DNA of 64,000 nt from Apium graveolens. Taxonomy: Eukaryota; Streptophyta; Magnoliopsida; Apiales; Apiaceae. Position 1 is the first letter of the stretch. Every line of letters begins with the position of its first letter. The DNA is taken from contig NW_027417531.1 in NCBI RefSeq assembly GCF_009905375.1, positions 98,368 through 162,367 of the forward strand. Reading direction: 5' to 3'. The notes under the pieces are model-generated. The model did no database searches, was not told where the DNA came from, and saw nothing but the letters and a program-made list of their open reading frames with translations. Below are positions 24,506 to 36,559 of this stretch, in pieces. The translations under genes and the position numbers were made by a program.

Positions 24506-24926
24506 TGGTAGTTTCCCTAATCATGGTCATCAATTCCTTAATGGTCCTTTATTCATTCTTGTTAGGATCCTCCACGAGATCCTCCTCAGCAACAATCCCA
24601 TCTAGGACAACATCCTCAACCACTACATCCTCAATATGAACATCATCTGGTCCTGCGTTAGGACGCTCTATTGGATCCACAATTTGATCTCCAATAACTA
24701 ATGAAACATCATCGCGTTGTTGCTCCTCAACCTCAGGGTTCGGAGTCCCGCTACCATGTACGATAACGAACTACGCTTTTATCACGATATTTATAAGGGT
24801 TCCCATCAGGGTTTTAACTGTCAATACTACGTTAGGTAGCCCGACTATGAACTTGGCAAAAGTTCTTATTATCTTAGTGAACTTATTATTTTAACGTCAT
24901 ATCATCTCTGAGGTTTATAACGCTTG
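24506..24926 (-). pseudogene. Element G 5' leader and gag N-terminal remnant
   Basis: This follows the primer-binding site on the minus strand. It reads as an acidic region with repeated VHIEDVVVEDVV-like words and RTIEELMTM, plausible as gag N-terminus, with at least one stop before the RT-thumb junction. It is duplicated at 14456-14865. Confidence 0.5.
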
Positions 24927-24938
24927 GCTCTGATACCA
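24927..24938 (-). promoter_or_regulatory. Primer-binding site of element G (right copy)
   Basis: GCTCTGATACCA, complement of the initiator tRNA-Met site, lies 4 nt from the LTR start at 24943. It shows that the right-hand LTR is the 5' LTR of a minus-strand element. Confidence 0.9.
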
Positions 24939-24942
24939 TTTC

Positions 24943-27900
24943 TGTAACACCCCCAAATCCGGGGTCGGGGATTCGGGTTGTCACGAGTTCCATTTCCCTT
25001 AATAACACCCAATCTAAATAAACAATCAACTACTCCGTACTGTGACCCCACAATATACCCACACTCCACAAGTTATAGTCTCAGAGATGAATACCAAAAA
25101 AATAACACAAGTCATTTTATTCCACATAATAAGCCATTACACCTCAAGAAGGTTCTGAATAAATTTACATTTCTTTGCCATTATTACAATTCATATTATA
25201 CATAAGTCTGGTTCATTAATAGTTGAAAACCTAGCCTATTGGTAGCTCCTACCTCAGCTACGGCGGCATCAACGCTTCCAGAAAACTGCGGAACGTTTTC
25301 TAACCGCTTGCGAATTGGAAGCTTGGTCTTATTCATCTTTTCTATCTGTTGTTGTGTGATGAAAGAAGAAAGCAAGGGTGAGCAACAAGCCCACCAAAAT
25401 AATATGTATAATGATTAACAATATATGAGCATTCTCATAGTACTCATGAAAGTCTTGGTCAAAAGAAATGAACCAAGCTGATATCTTAACGCGACCAAGT
25501 CGCAAAATATTCAGTATATATATATACATATATATACTTTTCACAATATTTGAAATCCTCTAACATGTATAACATCCACAGAATTCCAGTTTATAACAGT
25601 ATTAAAATATCGTTGCAAGGTGATCTCATATATCTACCCTTGTCTCAACATTTTTTTCTGAAACCTTTGTCATTCATAAGACAATCATTAACTAGATATA
25701 AGTTTAAAAGATGAAGTTACAAGATACTCCAATATACTTATATCTTTTCCGAATACTACTTGAACTACCACCGTTCAATGTATAAATAGTTCATCCAATA
25801 GATTAAGCTACAAGACAAAACTTGTATAGAATCAATTTTTAAAATATCATCAAAATAAAATGAAGTTACGAGATACTTCATTTGATGCAAACATCATTTT
25901 GAAAACTTGACCCTGCCAACACTCAACAATCGCCCAACCGTAGCCTTTCTATCAAAGTACTCTGGGTAGTGTTGCAGAAATATCCAATTGGATGATGAAC
26001 TCATTACGGGAGTTTGCCGCGCCAGGAAGACCACTTACGATGATCAGTCGTAGTAGTGCAACCCCACCATTTTCTACATGTCGAGGAGAACCTCTCGGAT
26101 TTACTTGTCAACCGAACACTGGACTCCTAAGGAATGGACCGTCTTAGCTGAACTTCCGGGCCATTTGGGCCAATATAATAAGGCTGGGCCGGCGCCACTC
26201 GACCACTTACGCCACTCCTAGTTCAGATGAAATCCATGACTCTGAAACGTAAAGCTCGTTCCCCCTTTCCCCAAGTAGAAACTTGTTGATACGGCTCCAC
26301 CAAGAAGTCGTATCTAGTTGGAAAGGAGAACTCACCGATATTTCCCAGGCGATGCCTGTTAATGGATTAACTTGTTACAAGAATTTTACTTCCCGAGTGT
26401 TGGGTAAGTAATCAAAAATTCTTTTATCAAAATAGCAACCTTGTTGCGAATATACAATACACCACATAGCCAGATCCCTCAGGTTTTGAGCGAGTATTTA
26501 AATCCCCTTCGAAAGGAGGATCTTAAATATAAAAATGAGTTTTGGATCCGCTCTAACTTTTAAATTCATTTTGAAGACTCGCAAAACATTTTTAAGAATG
26601 TTTGGAGTGATGTCGATTTAATAAAATATATCAGTCCCAATATATTAAGAAATATCTGAATATTATTATTTAAATAATATTCTCATAAAGAATAATCTTT
26701 ATAAAAATAATTGAAGTAGAAGTTTTAAAACTTATACTTGCAATGAATATTAAATAACCAAAGATATACTTATACGAAAGTACTATCTTTATTTGAATAA
26801 TCAAAAGTGAATTTGATGATCGACACATTATTCCTTAATAAAATAAAGAATAATAATAAGTAATTAATCGGAGTCATAAGTCCTCGAATGAATATTCAAA
26901 ATAATATTCATTAATAAAATAAACGGGGTCATAGGCCCTCGAATGAATATTCAATAATAAAATAAACGGAGTCATAAGCCCTCGAATAAATATTCAAAAT
27001 AATATTCATTAATAAAATAAACGGAGTCATAAGCCCTCGAATGAATATTCAAAATAATATTCATTAATAAAATAAATGGGGTCATAATCCCTCGAATGAA
27101 TATTCAAAATAATATTCATTAATAAAATAAACGGGGTCATAAGCCCTCGAATGAATATTCAAAATAATATTCACTAATAAAATAAAGTTATCGAATAAAC
27201 CTTATTCGAATAATAGTTTTGAAAACTATTCATATATATATATATATATATAAATATATATATATTATACTCGGGAACATCGACTCCCGGTTTTAGAAAA
27301 ATGTTCACCTTTGGGTCCCCTATACTAAGGGTATATGCAAATTACCGCTTATATCTAGCATATGTATTATCAACTGAATCAACAGATATATGTATCAAGA
27401 ATACGAAAGAGGCATGCATATACCATATCACATGCTACAATATATCGCAAGAATTTGCTAATTAACCATCATGCATCTATCACAAGATAATACATATACA
27501 TATGTATACATCACAACAACAGTATAACGGGTAGAAAACTTGCCTGAGTGCTCCCGGATAGACTTAAGCTTAGAGTGGGTCCGATAACCTATGAACAACA
27601 ACATAAGTCGGAATTAACCCCGGTCGCTTAAGAAACTAGACTTTAACCAATTGAACCCTAACGTTCGCTTATGGTCACTCCTACGCTTAACGAATCACCT
27701 AAGTCGTCCGAGTACCCTCGGCTCCACCATTTTTAATAAATTAACCATTAAGAGTTTTAAGGTGATTCTTTCGCGAGTGACTTACCAACTGCCTAATACA
27801 CTTTACATAATTGTTTCATATCCCAATTAGTCATTTAAAGTCCTTAATCAAGGTTTCAAAGTAAGGCGAGGGGTAATGGTTCGGTCGCGAAACGCCGTTA

Positions 27901-29314
27901 CATAAAACGGTCGTTTCTCATCGCTCGTAACTCAGATTTAGGCGAACGACATATCAAAACGAAGCTCGTAACATGAACTATCTAAACATGGAAAAGGTTA
28001 GAATCTTACAGTGAGTTCACGGGTCCTAAAGTTCAGAACAGAACAGTTAAGGAAAATCGGGCATTATGACGGTTATGTTTACACGATTTCCAATTTAATT
28101 ATCACTCTAAATTCTCATCAATTCACTCACAACCACCAACACAACAATATTCAACCATCATACTACAACTCAGTCCCCAAATCCAAATTTTACCAATTTA
28201 TCCAACCAATCAAAGACCCAATATTCAAATCCAATACAAATCCACCAAAACTACTTATAATCAAAGACCAAGCCTTAATACTAACAATGCTTCAATAAAA
28301 CTTAATGGAATCATAAAATCAAAGCTAGGGTTTGAAGTTTATACCTTCCTTGGGAGGTGTTAAGTTGCTAGGAAACCTTAGGGAGCCTCCTACAAGCTTG
28401 ATCTTTCCAAAGAAATCAAGAATACAAAGTTAGGTTTTGAAGTTTCTAAAAGTCAGATTGAAAGAACTGTAAATATGAGGGTCTTACCATGCTTATTTGG
28501 AAGAGACTTGTGAACAAGAGTTGTAGGCCATCTCAATAGATTTCCAACGAGCTATAGAACACATCATTTGAGTGAGTATTGAAGGAGATATGTCAGTTTG
28601 AAGTTGCTGCTCTGGTTTTGGCCGAGAGCAAGCTTTCAAGGGGGAGAAAGTGAAATGCTTCTTGTTTTGCCCTTTGACTAATTGTGTGGTGAATTACTTG
28701 GTTGCTTCTCTTTTATTTTAATTAACCATATTTAGAATTTAACATGGTTAAAAACACTTGGCTAATATTCCACCAATTCAAAATATCTACTAGGTCATGC
28801 TTAGGTCATCTTGATTATGTCATCCTTTTACACTTGTTTCCTTCTTATTGGTATGATGACATCATCATCCACTAACCTCTTTGATTAACCCCTAATTACT
28901 TGGCTAATGACCGCTGATTTGTTATACGGTTCGCTTAACTTTCGTTCTCGTTTATCGTTTGAGGGATCATACCCGGGATCTTATTACTTGGGTTCCCTTA
29001 ACCTTTCTCAATACATTATATTCCTTTTATGGTCCTCTCTTATAATCCTTGAATTTAAATCCTTTTAATCATGTTACCTTATACTCAATTCTTTCGGTAT
29101 CTGGTGGATTTTCGGGAAAAATCAAAGTGTTCGGATTTGGATTCTGACGATCTTTACATACACTTATTTATCATATAGAGTACTAATACGATCTCAGAAT
29201 AACAATAAAAGAACCCCTACATAGTGTGGCATGAAAAGTTTTTTTATTTAGCATAATCGGTAAAAAGCACTATTCATAAGGGTTTCAAAAATTCCAAAAT
29301 TTGGGGTTATTACA
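24943..29314 (-). repeat. Element G 5' LTR (right, 4372 bp)
   Basis: It starts TGTAACACCCCC and ends GGGGTTATTACA, with GACAG following. It is highly similar to 14882-19370 but has fewer 55-bp repeat units (26869-27187). Confidence 0.92.
26869..27187. repeat. 55-bp tandem repeat, 6 copies, in G right LTR
   Basis: This is the same unit as at 16810. Copy 2 is shortened by an internal deletion. The total of six copies compares with eight in the middle LTR. Confidence 0.88.
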
Positions 29315-29682
29315 GACAGTCAGCTTAGAAGAATTGTTCTATTCCTTGTATTGTGGAATAGATATCTTTTACGTCTGAGTTATAGGACTTTATCTATTCA
29401 GTTGAAGATATGTATCAGTTTCGGTTAGCTTTTGATAATGCATATCCTAGATTGTTTAGTTGTAACTGTGTATTATATAAACATAGTTTAGGTCATCACA
29501 TAGTGGATCAAACTTGAGTATCATACGACCTAGCAGCTCTCAAGAACATCAGTATTTCTTGAGAGAGTTTTGTAACAGTTTTTATCAGAAATATTAAAAG
29601 CTGTTATATTTCATTACTTGTTTGAAACATTTATACAATTGTATCCAACCCCCTTAAACAATTGTATCCTTACTGGGCAACA
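29315..29682 (+). repeat. 3' LTR of element B, right segment (368 bp)
   Basis: It begins with the duplicated GACAG and continues B's LTR: TATATAAA promoter box at 29474-29481 (context parallel to A's LTR box), a CAACCCCCTT stretch also like A's, and the end GGGCAACA at 29682. Together with 13664-13792 it rebuilds an LTR of about 490 bp. Confidence 0.85.
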
Positions 29683-30937
29683 CAAAAGAGCAGACTGAAG
29701 ACTTTTTCTGTAAATAGTGTCAGGTCTAAGAATTTTATCTAAAAGAAGATCAAGAAGATCATGCCTCAGAAGAATTATGAAGAAGCTTGGAGTTGAATAA
29801 ATCTATTTTGGGAAAAATGTTTTAAGTCAAGATCTCTACAAGTCACAGATTTAGTGTTATAGAGAAGTCATTCGAAAACTCCAGAATGACTTACAGAGAA
29901 CTCAGGAAAGCTACTAGAGAACTCAGAGATATCGACAAGCCAAGTTGAAGACATGAAGATTGGAGATATCGACAAGTCAATTCTTCATTAGAGAACTCAG
30001 AGTTATCGACAAGTCAACATTCATTAGAGAACTCTGAGTTATCGATAAGTTAAATTTCACTAGAGAACTCAGAGATATCGATAAGCCAAAGTTCACTAGA
30101 GAACTCTGAGTTATCGATAAGTCAATAAGCCACTAGAGAACTCAGAGAAATCAATAAGTCAAAGTGAAGATATGAAGACTAGAGATCTCGACAAGCCAAA
30201 TTCTCTTATAGAGAACTCAGAGACCTCTACAAGTCAAATTTACTATGGAGTATTGGAGATCACGATAAGCCAATATACTTATCGAGATGTCAAGTTCTCT
30301 ATAGACCAAACTGGAGATCTCGAGGTAAAATCTCAAAGTACAATTTGCAGACTAGTTCAATATCCAAGATTAACAATCAACAAACAATCCAACCAGTTGG
30401 ATTGACAAGTCTACAAAAAGTAGCTTGAAGAGTGTGCAAGATCAAGGGTGAAGATTAAATGACAAAGGAAGATCAAAGTTAACATAGTATGCAAAGATAT
30501 GGTAAGCCAGAAATGGAAGATATACTTTTCCTAAAATGGAAATGATTAGTGACGGTTTACTAAAGTAAAAAGCATGTCTTATTATACATTGTGTAAACCA
30601 GAAGTTAACTAAATTATAAAGTCAAAACCGGTCCTTTGTTAAAAGTAACAATTTTAAATCAGGAACTCTTGAATACTCTCAAGAAAGAAGCTAAACTCTT
30701 TATCAACAAAGAACCTAGAAATTTTATAGCAAAATATTCTTAATTTTAATATAAAAATTAGTGAGTTTTGAAATATCTATGTTTTTTATTATTGCATGTT
30801 TAATTTCAGCATTAACACATTTCACTACAAGATTTGATTTACTTTGTTCACAATCATAAATAGTTCAAGAAAAACACAAAAACACAAAAACACATTCAGC
30901 CCCCCCCCCCCCTCTGTGTGTAATTCATTACCTAACA
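29683..30937 (+). repeat. 5' LTR of element C, 5'-truncated by B
   Basis: It matches 42410-43689 of the 3' LTR. The missing first 120 bp would lie left of B, outside the window. A degenerate ~36-bp repeat array (about 29900-30180) is built from GAGAACTCAGAG and TATCGATAAGTCAA words. A run of 13 C (30900-30912) lies near the end, where the 3' LTR has only CCCCC. It ends ACCTAACA. Confidence 0.9.
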
Positions 30938-30940
30938 AGA

Positions 30941-30951
30941 GGTATCAGAGC
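30941..30951 (+). promoter_or_regulatory. Primer-binding site of element C
   Basis: GGTATCAGAGC lies 3 nt after the LTR end and matches initiator tRNA-Met except the first T of the usual TGGTATCAGAGC. Confidence 0.88.
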
Positions 30952-30988
30952 AAAATCTGAGAGTAAACAGATTCAAGATCTTGGAAGA

Positions 30989-32277
30989 ATGAATACACAG
31001 AAAATCAGTATCATCAAAATTCCTACTTTTAACAAAGCTAACTACACTCTTTGGAAAAAGAAAATATTGTTGTTTATCAGGATGGCCAATCCACTCTATA
31101 TTCAGATTCTCAAAAAATGGGCCCTTCACTCCTATGGTTAGAGTTGAAGAATTAACAGATGGTGATATGGTCATTCCAGCTCATTATGCTCCAAAAGACC
31201 CTTCTGAATACACTGAGCCTGAAAAAGAGAAAGTTTTCCTGGATAGTGGCTTGCAATTGATATTGATAGAGTCACTTGATAATGTAATGTACAACAACAT
31301 TGTCAACTGACACTGCCAAGCAAATCTGGGAAAAGATTGAAATACTCTGTGAGGGAACTGAGGAAGTTAGATCTAATAAAAGAATGATACTGATTTCACA
31401 ATTTAAGGGTTTCATGGCCAAGCCAAAAGAAAGTATCATTGAAGTGTTTGAAAGGTTCAATAAGCTGATAAATGACTTGCAGCTCCATGAAAAATACTAT
31501 GAAGCTGAAGACGAGAACTTGAAGTTTTTGCTCGCACTTCCTGATCATTTGGAACAGAAAATCTCAACAATCAGAGAAGGGAGAGATCTAAGCAGGATAA
31601 CACTAGAAGTTCTTTATGGAATCTTAAAAACTTATGAATTAGAAATGATTCAAATAAAATCATTAAGAACTGGTCAAGGGCATATTATAGATTGTTCAAG
31701 TGCTCTAATTGTCAATAAAAGCCAGACCTCTAATGATGAGCCAAATCCCAAACTCCGGTTGCCTCAACAAGTGAGCAAAGAACAAATGATTCATAATAAC
31801 ATGTCATTCTGTAATTGGAAGAAGATGAGTTCTACACCTTGGATGAACTTGATGAGCTTGATCAATCAATGGCATATCTAGCAAGAAAATTCTCTAACAT
31901 TAGAGTAAAGAAGCCAAGATTCTTCAAGGGTAAAAGACAGACTTTCAACAAAGACAACAACTGGAAAGGAAAAGGGAAGTACACATCTGATAGCAAAAAT
32001 GGTTACAAAACTGGATATGTTGACATATCAAGATAAGGTGCTTCAATTATGATGAACTAGTCCATTTTACTACAGAATGCAGGAAACCCAAGAAAGCAAA
32101 GAAATTAAAGCTTATCTTGAACTGGAAGCAAAGTATGAAGCTCTTTTGAAGAAATAGCAAAGCAAAGCTTATATTGCGGAGGGAAAAAGTTGGGATGATT
32201 CTGATAATGATGAAGATGAGGAAGTTGGAAATTATGCACTAATGGCCTTGGAGCAAGGAGATTCATCCTCATCAAAA
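30989..32277 (+). pseudogene. gag: Element C gag, broken
   Basis: The ATG at 30989 (MNTQKISIIKIPTF) is the first after the primer-binding site and gives the typical copia gag start, with NYTLWKKK. A frameshift occurs around 31110. The main open stretch (31300-31881) contains DTAKQIWEKIE, KFLLALPDHLEQ and LKTYELEMIQ, parallel to A. It shifts again near 31810 to FYTLDELDELDQSMAYLARKF and a basic region. The CCHC knuckle at about 32035-32085 has Tyr in place of the second Cys (CFNYDELVH), whereas A lost the last Cys. An acidic WDDSDNDED stretch follows. Confidence 0.85.
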
Positions 32278-33363
32278 TAACATGTACCAACTCTCACTAC
32301 CATTCATTTAAATGTGAGTAAATATAAGGAAACTATAGAGAAGATGAACACAAAAATGTTTTACATACATACAAGTATGGTTGTTGCTAATGAAGAAGTT
32401 AGCAGACTGATAAAGATAAATGAGAAGCTTGAAAATGAGAAATAAGAAGCTGAATTGTTGTTGGTGGAGCTTGAAACTGTAAGACAAGAAAATGCATATC
32501 TGAAGAACAAGCTCAAGTGTGCAAGTGAAACTGAAGCAGTGCTAAGGGAGAAGCTGGAAAAGAATGAGGTAAAGTTGAAGTCCTTCAAGAATGCATCTGA
32601 GTTGGTTGGACAATACCATGAAAAAAACAAGCTATGTGCAAATATTGTTATTGGTCTTGATTATGATACCTTGAACATCAAGAAGAAAAATATAGGTGAC
32701 AAAGGGAAAACAACATAAAATGAAAATGTTCCAACAATCCTGAAAAGGGTTGATTCACTTATGTTCAAGGCATGTGAAGTCAACTTCAGTGAAGAAGAGT
32801 TAATTATCAAGCAAGAAATTGCTGATAAAGATAATGAGAAGAAATATGCACAAACAACTCAATCTTTCAAAGCTAAAGAGAAGCTCATGGATAATCAAGG
32901 TTCCAAGACACCTGTCAAAGAAACCAAAACTGAAGATGCAAGAAAGAAAAAGAAAAATAGAAATGGGAAAATAGAGATAAACAAAAGCAATAATTTTTCT
33001 TATGTTGCAGATGCTCCAAGAAAGAAATGTGAAAAATGTGGCTCTGTGAATCACCTAACTCGCTTTGTAATAAGGTTGTTAGCAAGCCAGCTGAAAGAGC
33101 CTGCAAATACAATGAAGCAGATACAAATGATCCCTACGCATTCTGTTACAAGTTTGATTGCATCCCTTGTAACTTGAAAGTGATGAAGAGTTGTCACAAG
33201 TTGAGAGTAGACCTTAAAGAAACAAAAATTGGGTCTACAACAGATAGGGAAAATGTACAACGATCATTGAATTCTATTTTATTTGAAACAACTCATTCTA
33301 CTTCTGCTAAATCAGTTAATATGAAGAAAGTACCCAACAGTGTTTGGGTTGCTAAACACACTT
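32278..33363 (+). pseudogene. Element C coiled-coil and zinc-knuckle linker, broken
   Basis: A predicted long helix (ELETVRQENAYLKNKLKC, about 32467-32520, with leucine heptads) is followed by a Lys-rich stretch and a KKCEKCGSVNHL knuckle half (about 33024-33060) whose final Cys is lost by a frameshift. It occupies the place of A's 1304-2035 linker. Stops at 32443 and 32716 and later shifts break it. It probably extends Gag; the function is unknown. Confidence 0.65.
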
Positions 33364-33387
33364 AAAACTTATTATGTGCAGAGAAAA

Positions 33388-35077
33388 ATGAAGAAGGTCA
33401 TATGGATCATAGACAGTGGGTGTTCCAGATATATAACAGGTGATAAGGCCCTACTATCATAGTTTGGGGAGAAGGCTGGCCCTTTGGTGACCTTTGGAGA
33501 CAACAACAAAGGATTCACAATGGGATATGGCAAGATTGTTTCTGAAAATTTTGTCATTGATGATGTAGCACTGGTAGCTGGTCTTGAAGTGAATCTTCTC
33601 AGTGTTAGTCAATTTGTAGACAAAGGTTTTAGTTTTATTCAACAAAGAAGAATGCACTTTTATCAACAAGAAAACTGATGAAGTTGCTCTGAAAGGAGCA
33701 AGGAAAGGAAGCTTGTTTGTTGCAGACTTGGACTCAACAAATAAGGATGGAATTTGTTTCTTTTACACAAAGGCATCAGAAGAACAAGGAAAGCTATGGC
33801 ATAAGAAGTTGTCTCACTTGAATTTCAAGGCAATTAACACCTCGGTCAAAAAGGAGTCAGTAAGAGACATGCCTAAACTGGAATTTGCTCAAGTTGAAGT
33901 TTGTGAAGCTTGTCAGAAAGGAAAAATAAAAAGATCAAGTCATAAGTCAAAAACTGTGAATTCTGTAAGTGCACCATTGCAACTTATTCACATGGACTTG
34001 TTTGGGCCAGTAAATATCTTATCTATTTCAAGGAATAAATATGCACTTGTGATGGTGGATGATTTCTCAAGATACACTTGGGTAGAGTTCATTCACTCCA
34101 AAGATGAGACTCCACACATCATAATTGAACACATCAAGAAGATAGAAAAATATGCTGAAGATCATAACTGTGTAAAAAGATTGAGAAGTGATAATGGAAC
34201 AGAATTCAGGAATGCAACATTGAGTAAATTCTGCAAAAATAAAGGCATTGTTCAAGAATTCTCAGCAGCTAGAACACCTCAACAAAATGGAGTAGTTGAA
34301 AGGAAGAACAGAACATTAGTTGAAGCTCCTAGAACAATGCTGCAAGATGCCAAGTTGCCAACAAGTTTCTGGGAAGAGGCTGTTAACATTGCATGCTACA
34401 CTCAAAACAGATATCTCATTAACAAGGCTCATGAAAAATCACCTTACACAATCATGTCTATGAGAAAGCCTACTGTAAAGCATCTTCATGTGTTTGGAAG
34501 CAAGTGTTACATTTTGAAAGACAACTCTGAATATGTGGGAAAATTTGACTCAAAGGTTTTTGAAGCAATTTTTTTGGGATATTCATTGAAGAGAACTGCC
34601 TACAAAGTCTATGTGATTGATCAAAAGAATATTATGGAAAGCACATATGTGACTTTTGATGATGATAAGTGTCCAGGCTTGGAATGCCTTGATGAAAATG
34701 AAGCTGAAGCCCTTGCATTTGAAAACCTCAATATTAATAGTGATTCCAATGGTGAAGATGAAGTCAATGCACAAAAGATATTGAATGAAGAGATTACTGA
34801 ACATGAAAATCATGGGAATGGAAGCTCATCTCAAACATCTGAATTTGATAGCACAAACTCAGGGGCGGAAAGAGAAGAAGAATCTAGAAGTCATACCAAT
34901 AATGAAGAAAATGATGAAAGCACAAACCAACAAACTCATACAAGGAAGTTGGATAGAAGTCACACTAGAGAAGCAATTATTGGTGATCCTACTGCTGGTG
35001 TGAGGACTAGAAGTGCAACTGCTAATGAGTGCCTACATGCATGCTTTCTGTCTCAAATAAAACCCAAGAAAACTTAA
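33388..35077 (+). pseudogene. pol: Element C pol part 1: protease and integrase
   Basis: The protease has the active-site IDSGCS followed by YITG; one stop (about 33460) and a frameshift (about 33655) follow. From 33713 there is a long open stretch: HKKLSHLNF and CEACQKGK (zinc region), then the integrase core with acidic residues in HMDLFGP, RSDNGTEF and ERKNRTL, then LHVFGSKCY. An acidic Glu/Asn/Ser-rich hinge runs to the stop at 35075. The catalytic triad is preserved. Confidence 0.92.
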
Positions 35078-35078
35078 G

Positions 35079-36559
35079 AAGCTCTAATGGATCCTGATTG
35101 GATATCTGTAATGCAAGAGGAGCTTAGAAGTTTGAAAGAAACAAATTTTGGGAGTTAGTTCCTGCACCAAAGAATAGAAGAATTATTGGAACAAAATGGG
35201 TGTTCAGAAACAAGATAGATGAAAATGGTATAGTTACCGGAAACAAGGCAAGGTTGGTTGCAAAAGGCTACTCACAAGAAGAAGGAATTGATTATGTTGA
35301 AACTTTTGCTCCAGTTGCAAGACTTGAAGCAATAAGGATTTTTCTGGCATTTGCTGCATATTTAAATTTTAAAGTGTATCAAATAGATGTCAAGAGTACC
35401 TTCCTAAATGGTGAGTTAGAAGAAGAGGTTTATGTGCAATAGCCACCTGGCTTTGAAGATCCAAAATTTCCAGATTTTGTGTACAAGTTACTCAAGGCTC
35501 TATATGGAGTAAAGCAGGCACCTAGAGCTTGGTATGATACATTGTCAGAAATCCTACTAAAACATGGTTTTACTAGAGGTACTATAGACAAGACTCTCTT
35601 TTACAAGAAACATGATGAAGATATGATCCTAGTTCAGATCTATGTGGATAATATCATCTTTGGTTCTACAAATGAAAAGCTTTGGCAAAGATTTTTTAAG
35701 CTAATGTAGAATGAATATGAAATGAGTATGATGGGGGAATTAAGTTACTTTCTTGGACTTCAAGTCAAACCAAGTATGTCAAGGATTTATTGAAAAAGTT
35801 TGGTATGGTTGATTGTTCACCTGCTTCTACACCTATGTCTACAGCAACAAAGTTGGATGAAGATAGAAAAGGCAAGAGTGTAGATATTTCAAGTTATATA
35901 GAAATGATTGGATCATAACTTTACTTAACAGTAAGTAGACAAGACATCATGTTTGCAACATGTCTATGTGCAAGATTTCAAGCTAATCCAAAAGAATCAC
36001 ATTTGATGGCTATAAAGAGGATTTTTAGATACTTGAAGGGGACTCCAAACTTGAGATTGTGGTATCCTAAGGGAACTGATTTTGAAGCTGTTGGCTACAC
36101 AGATGCAGATTTTGCTGGATGCAAGGTTGACAGGAAGAGTACTAGTGGAAGCTGTCAATTTCTTGGACAAAAATTTATATTCTGGTATAGCAAAAAACAA
36201 CAATCTGTATCAACTTCTATAGCAGAGGCTGAATACATAGCTGCAGGAAGTTGTTGTGCTCAAGTGCTTTGGATTAGAAATCAGCTAATGGATTATAGCC
36301 TAGTGTTAGACAAAATTCCTATCATGTGTGACAATACAAGTGCTATATCTATAGTGGCTAATCCAGTCAATCATTCTAGAACAAAGCACATTGATGTAAG
36401 GTACCATTTTATTAGAGAACATGCTACAAATGATACCATTGAGCTCATTTTTGTTCCAACAGAAAAAGACAATTAGTTGATATTTTTACTAAACATTTGG
36501 ATGAAGCAACTTTTACTAGACTTGTAGGTGAAATTGGAATGTTTAATTCTTCATCCTAA
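35079..36559 (+). pseudogene. pol: Element C pol part 2: reverse transcriptase and RNase H, catalytic box mutated
   Basis: RT motifs are [28 protein letters not shown] and QIDVKSTF. The catalytic box reads YVDN (about 35641-35652) instead of YVDD, which would abolish polymerisation. In-frame stops lie at 35440 and 35707. A deletion of roughly a dozen codons after FLGLQVK (about 35770) causes a frameshift. RNase H follows: GYTDADFAGC, STSIAEAEY and MCDNTSA. A frameshift near 36470 precedes the DIFTKHLDE end and the stop at 36557. Confidence 0.92.

Larger units (their letters stand above)
13793..29314 (-). mobile_element. Element G: Ty3/gypsy chromovirus, three-LTR array with giant LTRs
   Basis: It is bounded by the same 5-bp duplication GACAG (13788-13792 and 29315-29319). 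It begins TGTAACACCCC and ends GGGGTTATTACA. Reading on the minus strand, there is a 4.37-kb LTR (24943-29314), an initiator-Met primer-binding site, scrambled gag and pol remnants, a polypurine tract, a 4.49-kb LTR (14882-19370), then a second primer-binding region and the outer 458 bp of a third LTR (13793-14250). LTR size, termini and the pol C-terminus suggest the Tekay/Del chromovirus group. Total length is 15.5 kb. Confidence 0.9.

Noticed and set aside
29900..30180. Repeat-spacer array resembling CRISPR in the C LTR
   Set aside because: Units are degenerate along their whole length and present in both LTRs; there are no conserved repeats with unique spacers and no cas genes.
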